Program-made: the position numbers and the translations under genes
Notes under the pieces: generated by a model
The model's database searches: none
What the model saw: only the letters and a program-made list of their open reading frames with translations
Told to the model about the DNA's origin: nothing
Assembly: GCA_018333785.1 (NCBI GenBank)
Contig: JAGXSU010000178.1
Span: forward strand, 1 to 47,504
Source of the DNA: Methylomicrobium sp.
Lineage (GTDB): Bacteria; Pseudomonadota; Gammaproteobacteria; Methylococcales; Methylomonadaceae
Reading direction: 5' to 3'
Length of the DNA stretch: 47,504 nucleotides
Shown here: positions 25,550 through 34,099 of the stretch, one piece after another
Numbering within the stretch: the first letter of the stretch is position 1
How the letters are laid out: each line of letters opens with the position of its first letter

Positions 25550-27937
25550 TTATGAACCTGTTTTCAGTTTTTCAAGTTCAGCTTTTGCCTTATCGGCATC
25601 ATCAAAAGCGGTATTAAGAGACAGTGATTTTTCAAATGCCTGTTTAGCGTCTTCATTACGCCCTTTTTTAAGATAAATCATGCCTAGATGGTAATGAAGG
25701 TCGGGAATTCGCGCCTCTTTCGCAACAGCTTTTTCTAACGCGGCCACTGCATCATCTGTCTGATCATTCAAATAGCTTAACCAGCCAAAGGTATCCAAAA
25801 ACGACGGGAAATCTGAGTTTTTGAAGGTTTGCGCTAACGATAATCCCCGTTTTATATTTTCTTCACCACCTTTGTTGCCCAATAATGCAGCTAAATTATT
25901 GGTTGCAAGCTGATGATTTGGCTTAAGTGTGAGTACTTTTTCATAGGTAGCCATTGCGGCATCGGTATTTTTGGTGATTTCATTGATCGCTGCAAATTCC
26001 ATTAACAGCTGAACGCTATCGGGCAAAACCCCCAATCCTTTTTGATAGACGTTGAGTGCTTTATCGGTTTGTTCCTGTCTTAAATAAACAGAAGCCAAAT
26101 CGCGATAGCCTTGTTCAAACTTAGGATAAAGTTCTACCACTTTAGAATAAAGTTTCTCGCCTTCAGCGAATTTGTTCTGTTTGAGATAGATTTCGCCCCG
26201 CATGGACAGGAAAGCACCGTTTTCGGGTTGTTTGGCTAATATCTCATCCAACGTTTTTTCAGCTTGTTTAATGTCTTTTTGCGCTAGGTAACTGTTAACC
26301 AATCCGCTGACAGCATCGATAGCAAAGGGTTTGATTTCCAATACTTTTTTGAATTCATCCGCTGCTTCTTTTGATTTGCCTTGAGCTAAATTGACTTGGG
26401 CTATTTTATAATGAGCCAATTCTTTATTATCGCTAAGATCTAGCAATGAGTTGGCTGCGGCTTCCGCTTTAGGCCAGTCTTTACGTTGTCCGTATAAGTC
26501 GACCAGCATAACGACAGTTTCGACATCTTTTTCATTATTGGATTGCGTTTTTTCCAACAGTGCTAATGCCGCGTCAGCCTGATTTTGTCTGACCATCAAT
26601 CTGGCCAGGTCACGAGAAGCAATCAGATTCTTGGGATTAATAGCCAGAATTTTCTCAAGAGATTCACGGGCCAAATCGATTTTTCCATTCTGTAGATGGG
26701 TACTTGCCAGCAATAGCAGGGCTTTTTCGGATTCCGGTTCATCACGCAATACGGTTCTTAAATCGGCCGTAGCGGCGTCAAAGTTCTTATCGTTAAGAAA
26801 TAAACCTGCTCTCATCAAAAGCGCATTGGCATTTTTCTGATCGGCTTTGATGACTTCTTCAAGAATCCCGCGGGCTTTTTCCATGTCTTTTTCACTGATT
26901 GCAATGGCGGCCAATCGAGTCTGTGCGTCAAGTCCGTGCTTACCGGCGGGATCATCAGCAACGATAGTATTCAGAACTTCTTTGATGCGGTCCGGTTGAT
27001 CCTGATAGATTCTGAGCAAAGCAAAACGCAGGCTAAAGTTTTTAGGGTTTTCCTTGATGAGGGCTTGTAATTTGCTTTCAGCAATTTCTTTGCTTCTTTG
27101 TGAGATCAAAAAATCGACCAAAGCTAACTTGGGGCCATCAGCTTCAGGCAGTTTAACTATTAAGTTATTTAATACCTGTTCGGCCTCATCGATTCGTTTA
27201 TCGGATGCATAAAACTTGGCTAGCCCATAATTTAAATTCTCATTTTCCGGAAATTGAGCGGCTAAGGCTTTCATCTCGGCTTCAACCTGATCTTTTTTGC
27301 CTTGAGCAGAAAGAATATTTATTTTAACCAGCGCAAGATTAATCGCATCAGGGTGGACTTTTAAAGCCGATTCAACCAACTGCAATGCCTCGTCAATTTT
27401 TTTCTCGTCACCCAGGATTTTGACCATTAATAAGGTCGCATCTTGTTGGCCCGGTTCCAGTGCCAAGACTTTTTCAAAAAGCGCTTTCGCTTGGGTCGGG
27501 TCTTCTTTACGGAGGAATATCGCGCCTTTTAATGCCAGAGCATCTATATTTTCAGCGGCTTTTGCCAGCACTAAATCCGCTTTTTCTTCCGCTTTCTCTA
27601 TATTGCCGCTGATTAAAAATAATTTACCCAGTTTAACTTGAGCATCGAAACGGTCCGGCTGGCCTTCGACGACTGCGGATAATAAACCGAATACTTTTTG
27701 CCAGTTTTGGCTTTTTTCTTCGACTTGAGCCAAAAGAAAATTAGCATCCATGTTTTTGGGATTGATTTGCAGAACATTTTTAAGTTCTACACGGGCTTTC
27801 TCAAGATTGTTCTGATCGTAAAATGACTGGGCTTTTTCAAGATACTTTTGCTCGCGCTCTTGTGAGCTGCCGCAGGCGGTCAACAGTGCGAGCGTGATGA
27901 CCAGCAGTAACCGGTGGATAAATTTTACAGCTATCAT
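25550..27937 (-). CDS. TPR-repeat lipoprotein of the PEP-CTERM/exosortase system (PrsT-like)
   Basis: The 795-residue protein has a lipoprotein signal (LLVITLALLTACGSS, Cys about 22) and then almost nothing but tetratricopeptide repeats, roughly twenty of them. Examples are DQNNLEKARVELKNVLQINP near the start and the last, KKGRNEDAKQAFEKSLSLNT. Length, lipobox and the repeated LARLMVRQNQADAALALLEK-type units fit the PEP-CTERM system TPR-repeat protein PrsT, proposed to work in surface-polysaccharide or sorting machinery. The exosortase cluster itself is not in the window. It is downstream of, and in the same direction as, no obvious partner; the VPLPA-CTERM leader begins after its stop. Confidence 0.8.
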   Translation of the reverse strand: MIAVKFIHRLLLVITLALLTACGSSQEREQKYLEKAQSFYDQNNLEKARVELKNVLQINPKNMDANFLLAQVEEKSQNWQKVFGLLSAVVEGQPDRFDAQVKLGKLFLISGNIEKAEEKADLVLAKAAENIDALALKGAIFLRKEDPTQAKALFEKVLALEPGQQDATLLMVKILGDEKKIDEALQLVESALKVHPDAINLALVKINILSAQGKKDQVEAEMKALAAQFPENENLNYGLAKFYASDKRIDEAEQVLNNLIVKLPEADGPKLALVDFLISQRSKEIAESKLQALIKENPKNFSLRFALLRIYQDQPDRIKEVLNTIVADDPAGKHGLDAQTRLAAIAISEKDMEKARGILEEVIKADQKNANALLMRAGLFLNDKNFDAATADLRTVLRDEPESEKALLLLASTHLQNGKIDLARESLEKILAINPKNLIASRDLARLMVRQNQADAALALLEKTQSNNEKDVETVVMLVDLYGQRKDWPKAEAAANSLLDLSDNKELAHYKIAQVNLAQGKSKEAADEFKKVLEIKPFAIDAVSGLVNSYLAQKDIKQAEKTLDEILAKQPENGAFLSMRGEIYLKQNKFAEGEKLYSKVVELYPKFEQGYRDLASVYLRQEQTDKALNVYQKGLGVLPDSVQLLMEFAAINEITKNTDAAMATYEKVLTLKPNHQLATNNLAALLGNKGGEENIKRGLSLAQTFKNSDFPSFLDTFGWLSYLNDQTDDAVAALEKAVAKEARIPDLHYHLGMIYLKKGRNEDAKQAFEKSLSLNTAFDDADKAKAELEKLKTGS

Positions 27938-28440
27938 TTGGGGAGTCCCTATGTTTTATGAAAGTAATGGTTTAAATAATTTGTCATGCAGGTCGGATGA
28001 CACGTTAGCCAAAATGTTGAATATCTGAAGAGAAGTTATCGTGACACTTTTTTCAGGTTAGGGATAAAGTGCAAGGTTTTTGGGAATCGCTAATGCCAAA
28101 TATTAAAATAGCCCCAGCGCTATTTGCAAATTAATCATTAACTAAACGATATCACTCTTCCAAAGCAAACTTAATGAAATAAAGGTCATGGTCCGTGTCC
28201 TGGAAATTCAAATGCGTATCCTATATTCTCCATAAGAAGCGGCTTCCGGGAGTGTGTATGAAATGATGAGCGCTTTATTTCTCTGGCTTCAGACAGTTTA
28301 TTTCCGAGTAATCCGTTCAATAATTTGCTGTAAACAAGGTGGCCAATGTTGTTAATCTGAAAAGGTTTTATCCTAAAATACGTTGTTAGTCTACGAAAAA
28401 CCAAGATAGACTCAAAAGAAATCAGGATGTTGAATTTATC
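27938..28440. other. Gap of about 500 bp with no supportable gene
   Basis: The first 100 bp would hold the promoter of the TPR gene, but no convincing sites are seen. A minus-strand frame at about 28186-28404 contains a protein-like stretch (SRKPLLMENIGYAFEFPG) that may be the end of a decayed gene; it has no start signal and I do not call it. Confidence 0.4.
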
Positions 28441-28465
28441 CAGTTATTCATACTATGAGTGACGG

Positions 28466-28683
28466 CTAAAGTGGACACCATTGTCCAGCCAGTAGTTTAA
28501 GCTATACCTTGTCGAAAATAAGAGGCAGGAAACGAGCGAAAGCAAACTGAAGATATTTACAGGTGCACAAAAAGCCAAGGCAGCCTTGGAAGCGGTCAAG
28601 TGCAAGAAGTCGATCAATGAAGTTGCCCAAGAGCATGGCGTGCATCCCACCTAAATCAGTCAATGGAAAAGGAATTGCTAGTA
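28466..28683 (+). pseudogene. IS3-family OrfA remnant
   Basis: From about 28532 the frame reads KIFTGAQKAKAALEAV, then INEVAQEHGVHPT, the helix-turn-helix protein of IS3-family elements. It is broken by TAA at 28652 and TAG at 28679, and the expected ATG start has become ACG. The sequence upstream (TGGACACCATTGTCCA near 28472) looks like the element's terminal region. No OrfB is present: the IS630 element begins within a few bases of the break. Confidence 0.75.
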
Positions 28684-28685
28684 GT

Positions 28686-29924
28686 TCGTTCCGTCAATAT
28701 ATTTACTAATTATGCAAGCTCCAAGTCGAATTTTTTCCATCGGAAAACGACCGGCGCGGCATTCATTTCAGCAACCCCCTTCAAGATGCGCGCCTTGAGT
28801 TCAGCCACCGAGGAGACGCGGATATGACGGAGGAAGGTTCGGGCCATTTTCGAGAAGACGCATTCGATCAGGTTGAGCCAGGAACCGTGTTTGGGGGTAT
28901 GAACGTACTCAAACCGCCCCGGTCGCGTGGCCAAATAGGCCATGGTCTCCTTGGAGATGTGCGACGAATGATTATCCAGAACAACGCGGATGACGGCCTC
29001 TGGCGGGTAGTAAGCGTCGATCGATTGGAGCAACGCAATGAATTCGCAGCTGCGGTGCCGGTCTTCCACTTGAGCAAACACATGGCCGGTATGCAGATCG
29101 ATACCCGCCAGAATCGAGACGGTGCCGTGGCGAACGTATTCGTAATCCCGGCTGAGCATCGGCGCCTTGCCAGGAACCGGCGGCAAATCGGGAGCCGTCA
29201 AGCCGATTGCTTGAACCCCAGGTTTCTCATCGACGCTGACCGTGTAAACCGGCTTAGCCCCTTCATTCTGAAGGGTGCCTTCGGTGCAGAGCGAAACGTC
29301 GCGATAGGCAATTAGCACCTCACGCATCTTCCGGTCGAAATCGGGGTCTCGCTTTTCCAAGTAGTAACGGATCTTGTGGGGCTTAAGTTCATTCTCGTCG
29401 AGAATCCGCCAAACCGTACTTTTGCCGGCCTTGGCAAGACGCGGAAACCCCGCCGACTCGGCGTGTTCGGACACATGGCGCGCCAATGCCGAGAGGCTCC
29501 ATAATTCCGCAGCCAGCCCCAGTTCCTTCGGCTGGATGCAAGCGATACTGATCACCCAGGCCTTAGCTTCCTCGGTGATCTCGGGCGGGCGGGGTCGATG
29601 ATAGGTATCTTTCAGCCCTGCCTGGACGCCTGCCGCCAGTGCCTTATCGATACATTTGTAAATCGTCGGCCGACTCACGCTCAATTGCCGCTGAATCTCG
29701 CTGATCGACAGGCCTTGCGCGTACTTCAGTAGAACCCCGGCCCGCTCCACTTCCCGAACCGGCGCCGTACGCGAGGCTGCCAGTTCAGACAATTTGCACC
29801 TTTGCTCGTCAGTCAATACCAGAGCCGCTCGCTCACTTCTACGTGCCATGATAACCCTCAATTTGAATAAATATGAGGATCATGACAATTCAGGGCATAT
29901 TTGTAAACTAATTAATGGGACGAT
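28686..29924 (-). mobile_element. IS630-family insertion sequence
   Basis: A single transposase gene is bounded by imperfect terminal inverted repeats of about 28 bp. The left end TCGTTCCGTCAATATATTTA compares with the right end, read inward, TCGTCCCATTAATTAGTTTA. IS630 elements target TA; TA dinucleotides lie 2-5 bases outside each end, so exact borders are uncertain by a few bases. The element abuts the IS3 remnant on one side and the histidine kinase 3' end on the other. Confidence 0.8.
28710..29849 (-). CDS. IS630-family transposase
   Basis: The 379-residue protein begins MARRSERAALVLTDEQR. The ATG at 29849 has GAGGG 6 bases upstream, so a TTG four codons earlier is not needed. It has N-terminal helix-turn-helix motifs (GLSISEIQRQLSVSRPTIYK) and a DDE catalytic domain: Asp in YTVSVDEKPGVQA, Asp in VIRVVLDNHSSH and Glu in KHGSWLNLIECVFSKMAR. 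It appears full length and uninterrupted, so it may be active. Confidence 0.93.
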   Translation of the reverse strand: MARRSERAALVLTDEQRCKLSELAASRTAPVREVERAGVLLKYAQGLSISEIQRQLSVSRPTIYKCIDKALAAGVQAGLKDTYHRPRPPEITEEAKAWVISIACIQPKELGLAAELWSLSALARHVSEHAESAGFPRLAKAGKSTVWRILDENELKPHKIRYYLEKRDPDFDRKMREVLIAYRDVSLCTEGTLQNEGAKPVYTVSVDEKPGVQAIGLTAPDLPPVPGKAPMLSRDYEYVRHGTVSILAGIDLHTGHVFAQVEDRHRSCEFIALLQSIDAYYPPEAVIRVVLDNHSSHISKETMAYLATRPGRFEYVHTPKHGSWLNLIECVFSKMARTFLRHIRVSSVAELKARILKGVAEMNAAPVVFRWKKFDLELA

Positions 29925-30042
29925 CTGGTAGAAGATTTATTAGAGTTTTCTGCGTATTCAATCTTGAAGTCTCTGGATTGGCTGACAACGGCTTTCAATT
30001 TGGCATCCTCGCCGCGCCCTAAAAAACGTTGATTCCTCGTGC

Positions 30043-31878
30043 TTACAGAGCCCTTAAGGGACTTGAATAGCTTCGGTGGGTTCCTGTTGCTGTCGGCAGA
30101 TCGGATGGTAATAGTCGGCATAGTAGAGCATGCAGCGCCTCCGGATCCAACGGCTTGTGCAAAACCAGATAGCCTTCCTGCTCGGCTTGCGCCAAAGCGG
30201 GCGAATCGAATTCGCCGCTGATCAGCGCCCCAGCGGCTTCCGGGCAGCGTTCCAGCAAGGCTTGCAACAATTCGAAGCCGCTTTCACCGGAGCGCAGGCG
30301 TTGGTCACAAAAGATCGCATGAGGCGCGAAGCCGGCATCAAGTGAGGCAAACGCTTCGTTGGCCGAAGCCGCGCAAGCCGCTTCCACATCCCAGGAGCTC
30401 AACAAGGCTTGCCAGGCACGGCGCACTTGCGGTTCATCGTCGATGATCAGGCAACGGCCCGTTAGGGTTTGCCCATGCCCGACCGGCAACACGGCCTGAT
30501 TGCAAGCGGTCGACCGCCATCCGATGACTTGTGCAGCTGGCAATCGCAGCCAGAAGCGTGAGCCGCGTCCTTCTCGCGAACTCAAACCCTGACTGGCATC
30601 CATTAAATCCGCGCAACGCGCCACCACAGCCAAGCCCAGGCCGTGGCCGGCATTGTCGATACGCCAGGCATGTTCCGGTCGGAAATACGGCGAATAGATG
30701 CGTTGCAGGTCTTCTTCCGCAATGCCGACGCCGGTATCCCATACCTCAAATTGCCAATCGCCGCCCCGGCGTCTGGCTGCCATCAGTACACCGCCGCGTT
30801 GGGTATAGCGCAAGGCATTTTGCATCAGGTTGATCATGGACTGGCGCAGCAACATGGCGTCGGCCGTGACGACAGCTTGGCAGCCGCTTAGCCGCACTCT
30901 GAGATCGATTTGCCGAGAGCGAGCTTCTTCCCTAAACAGCGTCGCGACATCGTTCATCAGCGGATCGAGTGCCACTGTTTGCAGATTAACCGGCTGTGCG
31001 CCCAGCTCGATTCTTGACAAATCCAGCAGCGAATTGAACATCTGGGTGATCGATTGCACGCTTTGTTTCAGATCTTGCAAGGCCGGTTGCAGTGCCGACT
31101 CCTGATTGCGCAGGGAAATGGACTCGATCAGGAAACCCATGGCATGCACCGGCTGGCGTAGGTCGTGACTGGCGGTGGTTAGAAACAGATTTTTGGCGCG
31201 TAACGCCGCTTCGGCCTCTTCTTTGGCGTTCCGGTAGTCTTCGGCTAGACGGACACTGTCTTCTTCCAGTTTGATTTGGTGCAAAAAAAATCCGTGCGAA
31301 ACCTGGGCTTGGCGGTCCAGAGTCCAGAGCATTACGCCTGACAGCGGCAGCACCAAAAGCCAGTGGTTGGGAAATGCCCACGGCGCAATCATCATGCAGG
31401 GCACCCAGGCGGCCAACGCAAAGCGGCGAAACGCAGCCAAAACCGGCGACATTTGTGAGGCGTTCGCCGCGACGATAGTAGTTAGTATCACGGCTTGCAG
31501 CAATGTGAACTCAAAAGGTACTCTACCGGCAGTAATTACCGCGGTGGCGGCTAAGCCAAATCCATGCAACGTCGCGGTTCGATAGACGATAGGCAGCCAT
31601 TTGTCGAGTGCTTGCTGGCTTGGCAAGCGTACCCGATCATCGCGGTAGGTGGCATTTTGCTTCCTTACGGCCACGCCGGCTAGCAGGTAAGACAAGGTCC
31701 AAAGCCCATAACCTTCCGGATTCAATCCCAAACTGTATTGCCAAAAGCCGAACGCAACACCGGAAATTGGCAACAAGCCGACGCCATAGACCAGCCGGTT
31801 GTATGCCATATCCAGCAGCCTGGCCTGGCCATCCGCGCTGACATCGGCGAATTTCAACTTCGGTTGTGAAGCTCTCAT
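30043..31878 (-). CDS. Hybrid sensor histidine kinase with C-terminal receiver
   Basis: A 611-residue inner-membrane kinase. Five or six transmembrane helices span about 28-190, then a short coil and HisKA with the phospho-acceptor H238 in TTASHDLRQPVHAM. The HATPase domain has N and G boxes (LMQNALRY, VWDTGVGIAEED, GHGLGLAVV). The receiver spans about 474-590 (IIDDEP at 478-483, phospho-Asp 525 in IFCDQRL, Lys 575). It overlaps the response regulator stop by ATGA, so both genes are co-expressed. No input ligand is evident. The GC content is clearly above the flanking DNA. The gene ends about 120 bp from the IS630 element. Confidence 0.92.
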   Translation of the reverse strand: MRASQPKLKFADVSADGQARLLDMAYNRLVYGVGLLPISGVAFGFWQYSLGLNPEGYGLWTLSYLLAGVAVRKQNATYRDDRVRLPSQQALDKWLPIVYRTATLHGFGLAATAVITAGRVPFEFTLLQAVILTTIVAANASQMSPVLAAFRRFALAAWVPCMMIAPWAFPNHWLLVLPLSGVMLWTLDRQAQVSHGFFLHQIKLEEDSVRLAEDYRNAKEEAEAALRAKNLFLTTASHDLRQPVHAMGFLIESISLRNQESALQPALQDLKQSVQSITQMFNSLLDLSRIELGAQPVNLQTVALDPLMNDVATLFREEARSRQIDLRVRLSGCQAVVTADAMLLRQSMINLMQNALRYTQRGGVLMAARRRGGDWQFEVWDTGVGIAEEDLQRIYSPYFRPEHAWRIDNAGHGLGLAVVARCADLMDASQGLSSREGRGSRFWLRLPAAQVIGWRSTACNQAVLPVGHGQTLTGRCLIIDDEPQVRRAWQALLSSWDVEAACAASANEAFASLDAGFAPHAIFCDQRLRSGESGFELLQALLERCPEAAGALISGEFDSPALAQAEQEGYLVLHKPLDPEALHALLCRLLPSDLPTATGTHRSYSSPLRAL

Positions 31879-32519
31879 TCCAGCCTCCTGCCGCGCAGCA
31901 TCGTGATGACCTCGATCCGGTTATGCGCGCCCAATCTCGCCAGAATACCGGTCATATGCTCCTTGACGGTTTGCTCGGATAGTGACAGATTCAGCGCGAT
32001 ACGCTTATTTGGCAAGCCCTTTAACATCATTGCCAACACTTGACCCTGGCGGGCGGTTAGCCCCAGTTCGGCGGCGGTGACCGGCAGTTCCTTATTCGAA
32101 AACTCGCGTCCGGCAAACGGTGTGCCGCCATGAAACCAACTGTCACCCTGCAACAGCGCGGCCACCGCCTGACCGAAAACATCAGGCGACTCCTGTTTAT
32201 GCAGAAATCCGTCGGCCCCTGCGATCCGTACTTTGTCCAGCACCGCTGTGTTGTCGTCGGCGCTGATGACCAATAGTCTTGTCGATGGGCAACGCAGCTT
32301 CAACTCCACCAGCAAGCTTAGTGATGCGCCATCGGGTAACCAGAAGTCTACCACCGCCAAAGAATAGGGCTTGGCAGAGTCCAGAGCGGCCCAAAAGTCA
32401 GCGACGTTGGACAACGACCGTGCAGCATCAAACCCGCAATGGGAAAGCAAAAAATCCGCGATGCCACTGGCCGACAACGGGTGGTCGTCTAAAACCAGCG
32501 CACTAGTCGTATTTGTCAT
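31875..32519 (-). CDS. LuxR/NarL-family response regulator
   Basis: A 214-residue protein. The receiver domain has acidic residues 11-12 (LVLDDHP), phospho-Asp 58 in AVVDFWLPDG and Lys 108 in GFLHKQES. A LuxR-type helix-turn-helix lies at about 150-205 (LGLTARQGQVLAMMLKGLPN, LSEQTVKEHMTGILARLG). It is translated just before the hybrid kinase, its likely partner. Targets are unknown. Confidence 0.94.
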   Translation of the reverse strand: MTNTTSALVLDDHPLSASGIADFLLSHCGFDAARSLSNVADFWAALDSAKPYSLAVVDFWLPDGASLSLLVELKLRCPSTRLLVISADDNTAVLDKVRIAGADGFLHKQESPDVFGQAVAALLQGDSWFHGGTPFAGREFSNKELPVTAAELGLTARQGQVLAMMLKGLPNKRIALNLSLSEQTVKEHMTGILARLGAHNRIEVITMLRGRRLE

Positions 32520-32619
32520 GCGAATAATCTCCCATTTTCGTCGATAGCCGACATCAGGCCGTTTTTAGGGCTGTTGGCTAGCCTAATCAGACGCGCAAAA
32601 AACATGCACCATAATTACA

Positions 32620-32740
32620 TCTTAACAAACCTCCCTGGAATTCCAACTCCGGCAAAGTTTCCTGCTGTATTCGAATTCCGATAATGCCGCCCAGGCTTGG
32701 ATTCGTTAGTCAGGTTACCGAGTACTGGCAGCTGTTTTAT
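32620..32740 (+). repeat. Promoter/leader repeat, copy A
   Basis: About 105-115 bp are shared with 33955-34070. Blocks in order are TTAACAAAC-TCCCTGGA-TTCC, CTCCGG, CGATAAT and then GGCTTGGA-TCGTTAGTCAGGTTA-CGAGTACT. GATAAT sits where copy B has the -10 box of a good promoter, but the -35 here is poor. No gene of matching orientation follows; the cassette-like lipoprotein (opposite strand) occupies the place. Copy A is probably the leader of a lost gene. Confidence 0.6.
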
Positions 32741-32814
32741 AACACGTGGTTTATGACAGCCGCTACCCATCCTAAATGGGCGCATGCGCCATCATCTTGA
32801 GGAAATGGCATGTT

Positions 32815-32880
32815 GCCTAACGAAAAGTTAAGGCGCACGGGGCGCAAGGTGAAGCCCCGTGCAGGGGATTACTTTAGCAT
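32815..32880 (-). other. attC-like site 1 (half conserved), end of the lipoprotein cassette
   Basis: On the minus strand, just after the lipoprotein stop, the sequence runs through a hairpin GCACGGGGC-loop-GCCCCGTGC. It then reads GCGCCTTAACTTTTCGTTAGGC, which closely matches the L'-R' half of classical attC sites (GGCTTAACTCAAGCGTTAGGC in form), ending in the core GTTAGGC. The opposite half, next to the stop codon, is not complementary, so the site is degenerate. Confidence 0.45.
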
Positions 32881-33266
32881 TTGCCAGCAGCTCTTAGTAA
32901 AGCATTGCAGCTTGCATCGTTGGTTTTTCCTAGATCACTTGATCCCCTAGTAAAATCCGTGCACATAGCGTCTGCCCCGCTTGCCATACCCCAAGTCGCG
33001 ACCTTACCCAACCCGGACGGCTCTAAAATTTCACATTTAAAGGTGGCACCATCATTAGTTTTAACGGTGTATTGCATTCCATTATAACCAGTGGGTGCTT
33101 CTGTTACTTGTGAATGAGTGATTTTGAAGTTGCCAATTTCACGACCAATGGCCATTGAAATTTTGTTATCGACTTTGTTGTTTCCTTGAGCGGTACTATT
33201 ATTGGCTGTTGTTGCGCAGCCGGAAAGCATCAACAAGAGAGCTACCGTCAGAAGTTTTTGTGTCAT
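32874..33266 (-). CDS. Small hypothetical lipoprotein, possible integron cassette gene
   Basis: The 130-residue protein begins MTQKLLTVALLLMLSGCATT with a clear lipobox (Cys 17). The mature part is small, beta-looking, with ITHSQVTEAPTGYNGMQYTV and three further cysteines, two near the C-terminus (ASCNALLRAAGKC). No named family is recognised. The gene is bracketed by two attC-like half sites in the same orientation, giving the geometry of a gene cassette. Its base composition and orientation differ from the CTERM remnants around it. Confidence 0.6.
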   Translation of the reverse strand: MTQKLLTVALLLMLSGCATTANNSTAQGNNKVDNKISMAIGREIGNFKITHSQVTEAPTGYNGMQYTVKTNDGATFKCEILEPSGLGKVATWGMASGADAMCTDFTRGSSDLGKTNDASCNALLRAAGKC

Positions 33267-33324
33267 TTTTGATTATCCACCGCTCCAAGTAGAGAAAACG
33301 CAGGGCATAGGAGCGTGAAGATAT

Positions 33325-33387
33325 GCCTAACGCAGAGTTAACCTAATCGGTGGCACTTTAGCGCCGACCAGTGACCGAGTTTGAGCC
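33325..33387 (-). other. attC-like site 2
   Basis: On the minus strand it begins GGCTCAAAC, has an internal stem TCGG ... CCGA, and ends GGTTAACTCTGCGTTAGGC with the perfect core GTTAGGC. At 63 bp it is the size of a short attC. Complementarity of the outer arms is weak. It lies upstream of the lipoprotein gene in the same orientation as site 1. Confidence 0.42.
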
Positions 33388-33583
33388 CATGTTATGGGGT
33401 GTCTTTCGGAGACGTCTTGATGATTACCGCATTATTCTTGCTCGCCATTACTGGGGCTGCTCGCTTTTAGTCTTCGTACAGCATGTTTTCCATAGTTGAG
33501 CGCCTGGTCAGACAGGCGGAAGCAATGGCTAGATTGCTACGACTGTCCAGTCGTCGGCATTTTTAATCCGTGAAGCGACAGAA

Positions 33584-33850
33584 TTAAGAACTCATGCGAC
33601 GCCTAATGAAGCATAGAAATACAGAACCAAACAACCAAATAGAGGCAGGTAATGGAGCAGAAGCAACCGGATGTAACAAAAAAGTACGCTGAACTCCATC
33701 TGCAGTAATACCCGCGCCAACAATTTGCCCCTTATTATTGACATCGTGAGCCGTTATCAGCGTCCAGCCATATTTGTTGCAATCAGCGTATCAGATCGGT
33801 CATGACGCCATTGATGGAAACAAAGCGCTCGTTTTTCGCCACTGTCGTTA
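33584..33850 (-). pseudogene. Decayed VPLPA-CTERM protein with HAF-type repeats (3' end)
   Basis: Read on the minus strand, the sequence gives RFVSINGVMTDLI, then after a stop and frame change GWTLITAHDVNNKGQIVGAG, DGVQRTFLLHPVASAPLPAS, then IWLFGSVFLCFIRRR and TAA at 33584. DVNNKGQIVG and NGVMTDL are HAF-repeat signatures. APLPASIWLFG with a hydrophobic stretch and RRR is the sorting tail. Upstream the frame is lost. A complete gene would need several hundred more bases, which are absent. Confidence 0.7.
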
Positions 33851-33954
33851 TCGCTTAAGTATTCAAATGGTTGTCTGGCTTACTTATGCCAAGCACCGCA
33901 CGACGTAAATTTCTCTTGAAATTTTCGACGCGAAAGTGGACTACTAAATAAATG

Positions 33955-34070
33955 TTAACAAACTTCCCTGGAGTTCCGATACCCTACTCCGGTAGGGTTG
34001 ACTGGCTTGTTACTCCTCTCGATAATACCACTCAGCCTTGGAGTCGTTAGTCAGGTTAGCGAGTACTTTC
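33955..34070 (+). repeat. Promoter/leader repeat, copy B
   Basis: Partner of 32620-32740 with the same ordered blocks. Here it directly precedes the pseudogene at 34100, so the shared part is best read as promoter plus 5' leader. The best conserved stretch, CGTTAGTCAGGTTA-CGAGTACT (about 34037-34062), is downstream of the -10 box, that is, in the transcribed leader. Confidence 0.6.
33998..34026 (+). promoter_or_regulatory. Sigma-70 type promoter
   Basis: TTGACT at 33998-34003 and GATAAT at 34021-34026 are separated by 17 bases, each one mismatch from consensus. Transcription would start near 34033, about 67 bases before the ATG of the decayed CTERM gene. Confidence 0.6.
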
Positions 34071-34099
34071 AGCCATTCAAGAACAGCTTTTTAGAGAGA

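Noticed and set aside
28186-28404. 72-codon minus-strand frame with SRKPLLMENIGYAFEFPG
   Set aside because: No start signal and no recognised family; noted only as a possible remnant in the gap entry.
28824-29315. 163-codon plus-strand frame
   Set aside because: Shadow of the IS630 transposase, whose DDE motifs are on the other strand.
32815-32870. GCACGGGGC hairpin as a simple terminator of the lipoprotein gene
   Set aside because: No T-run follows on the minus strand; the CTTAAC...GTTAGGC continuation fits an attC half better.
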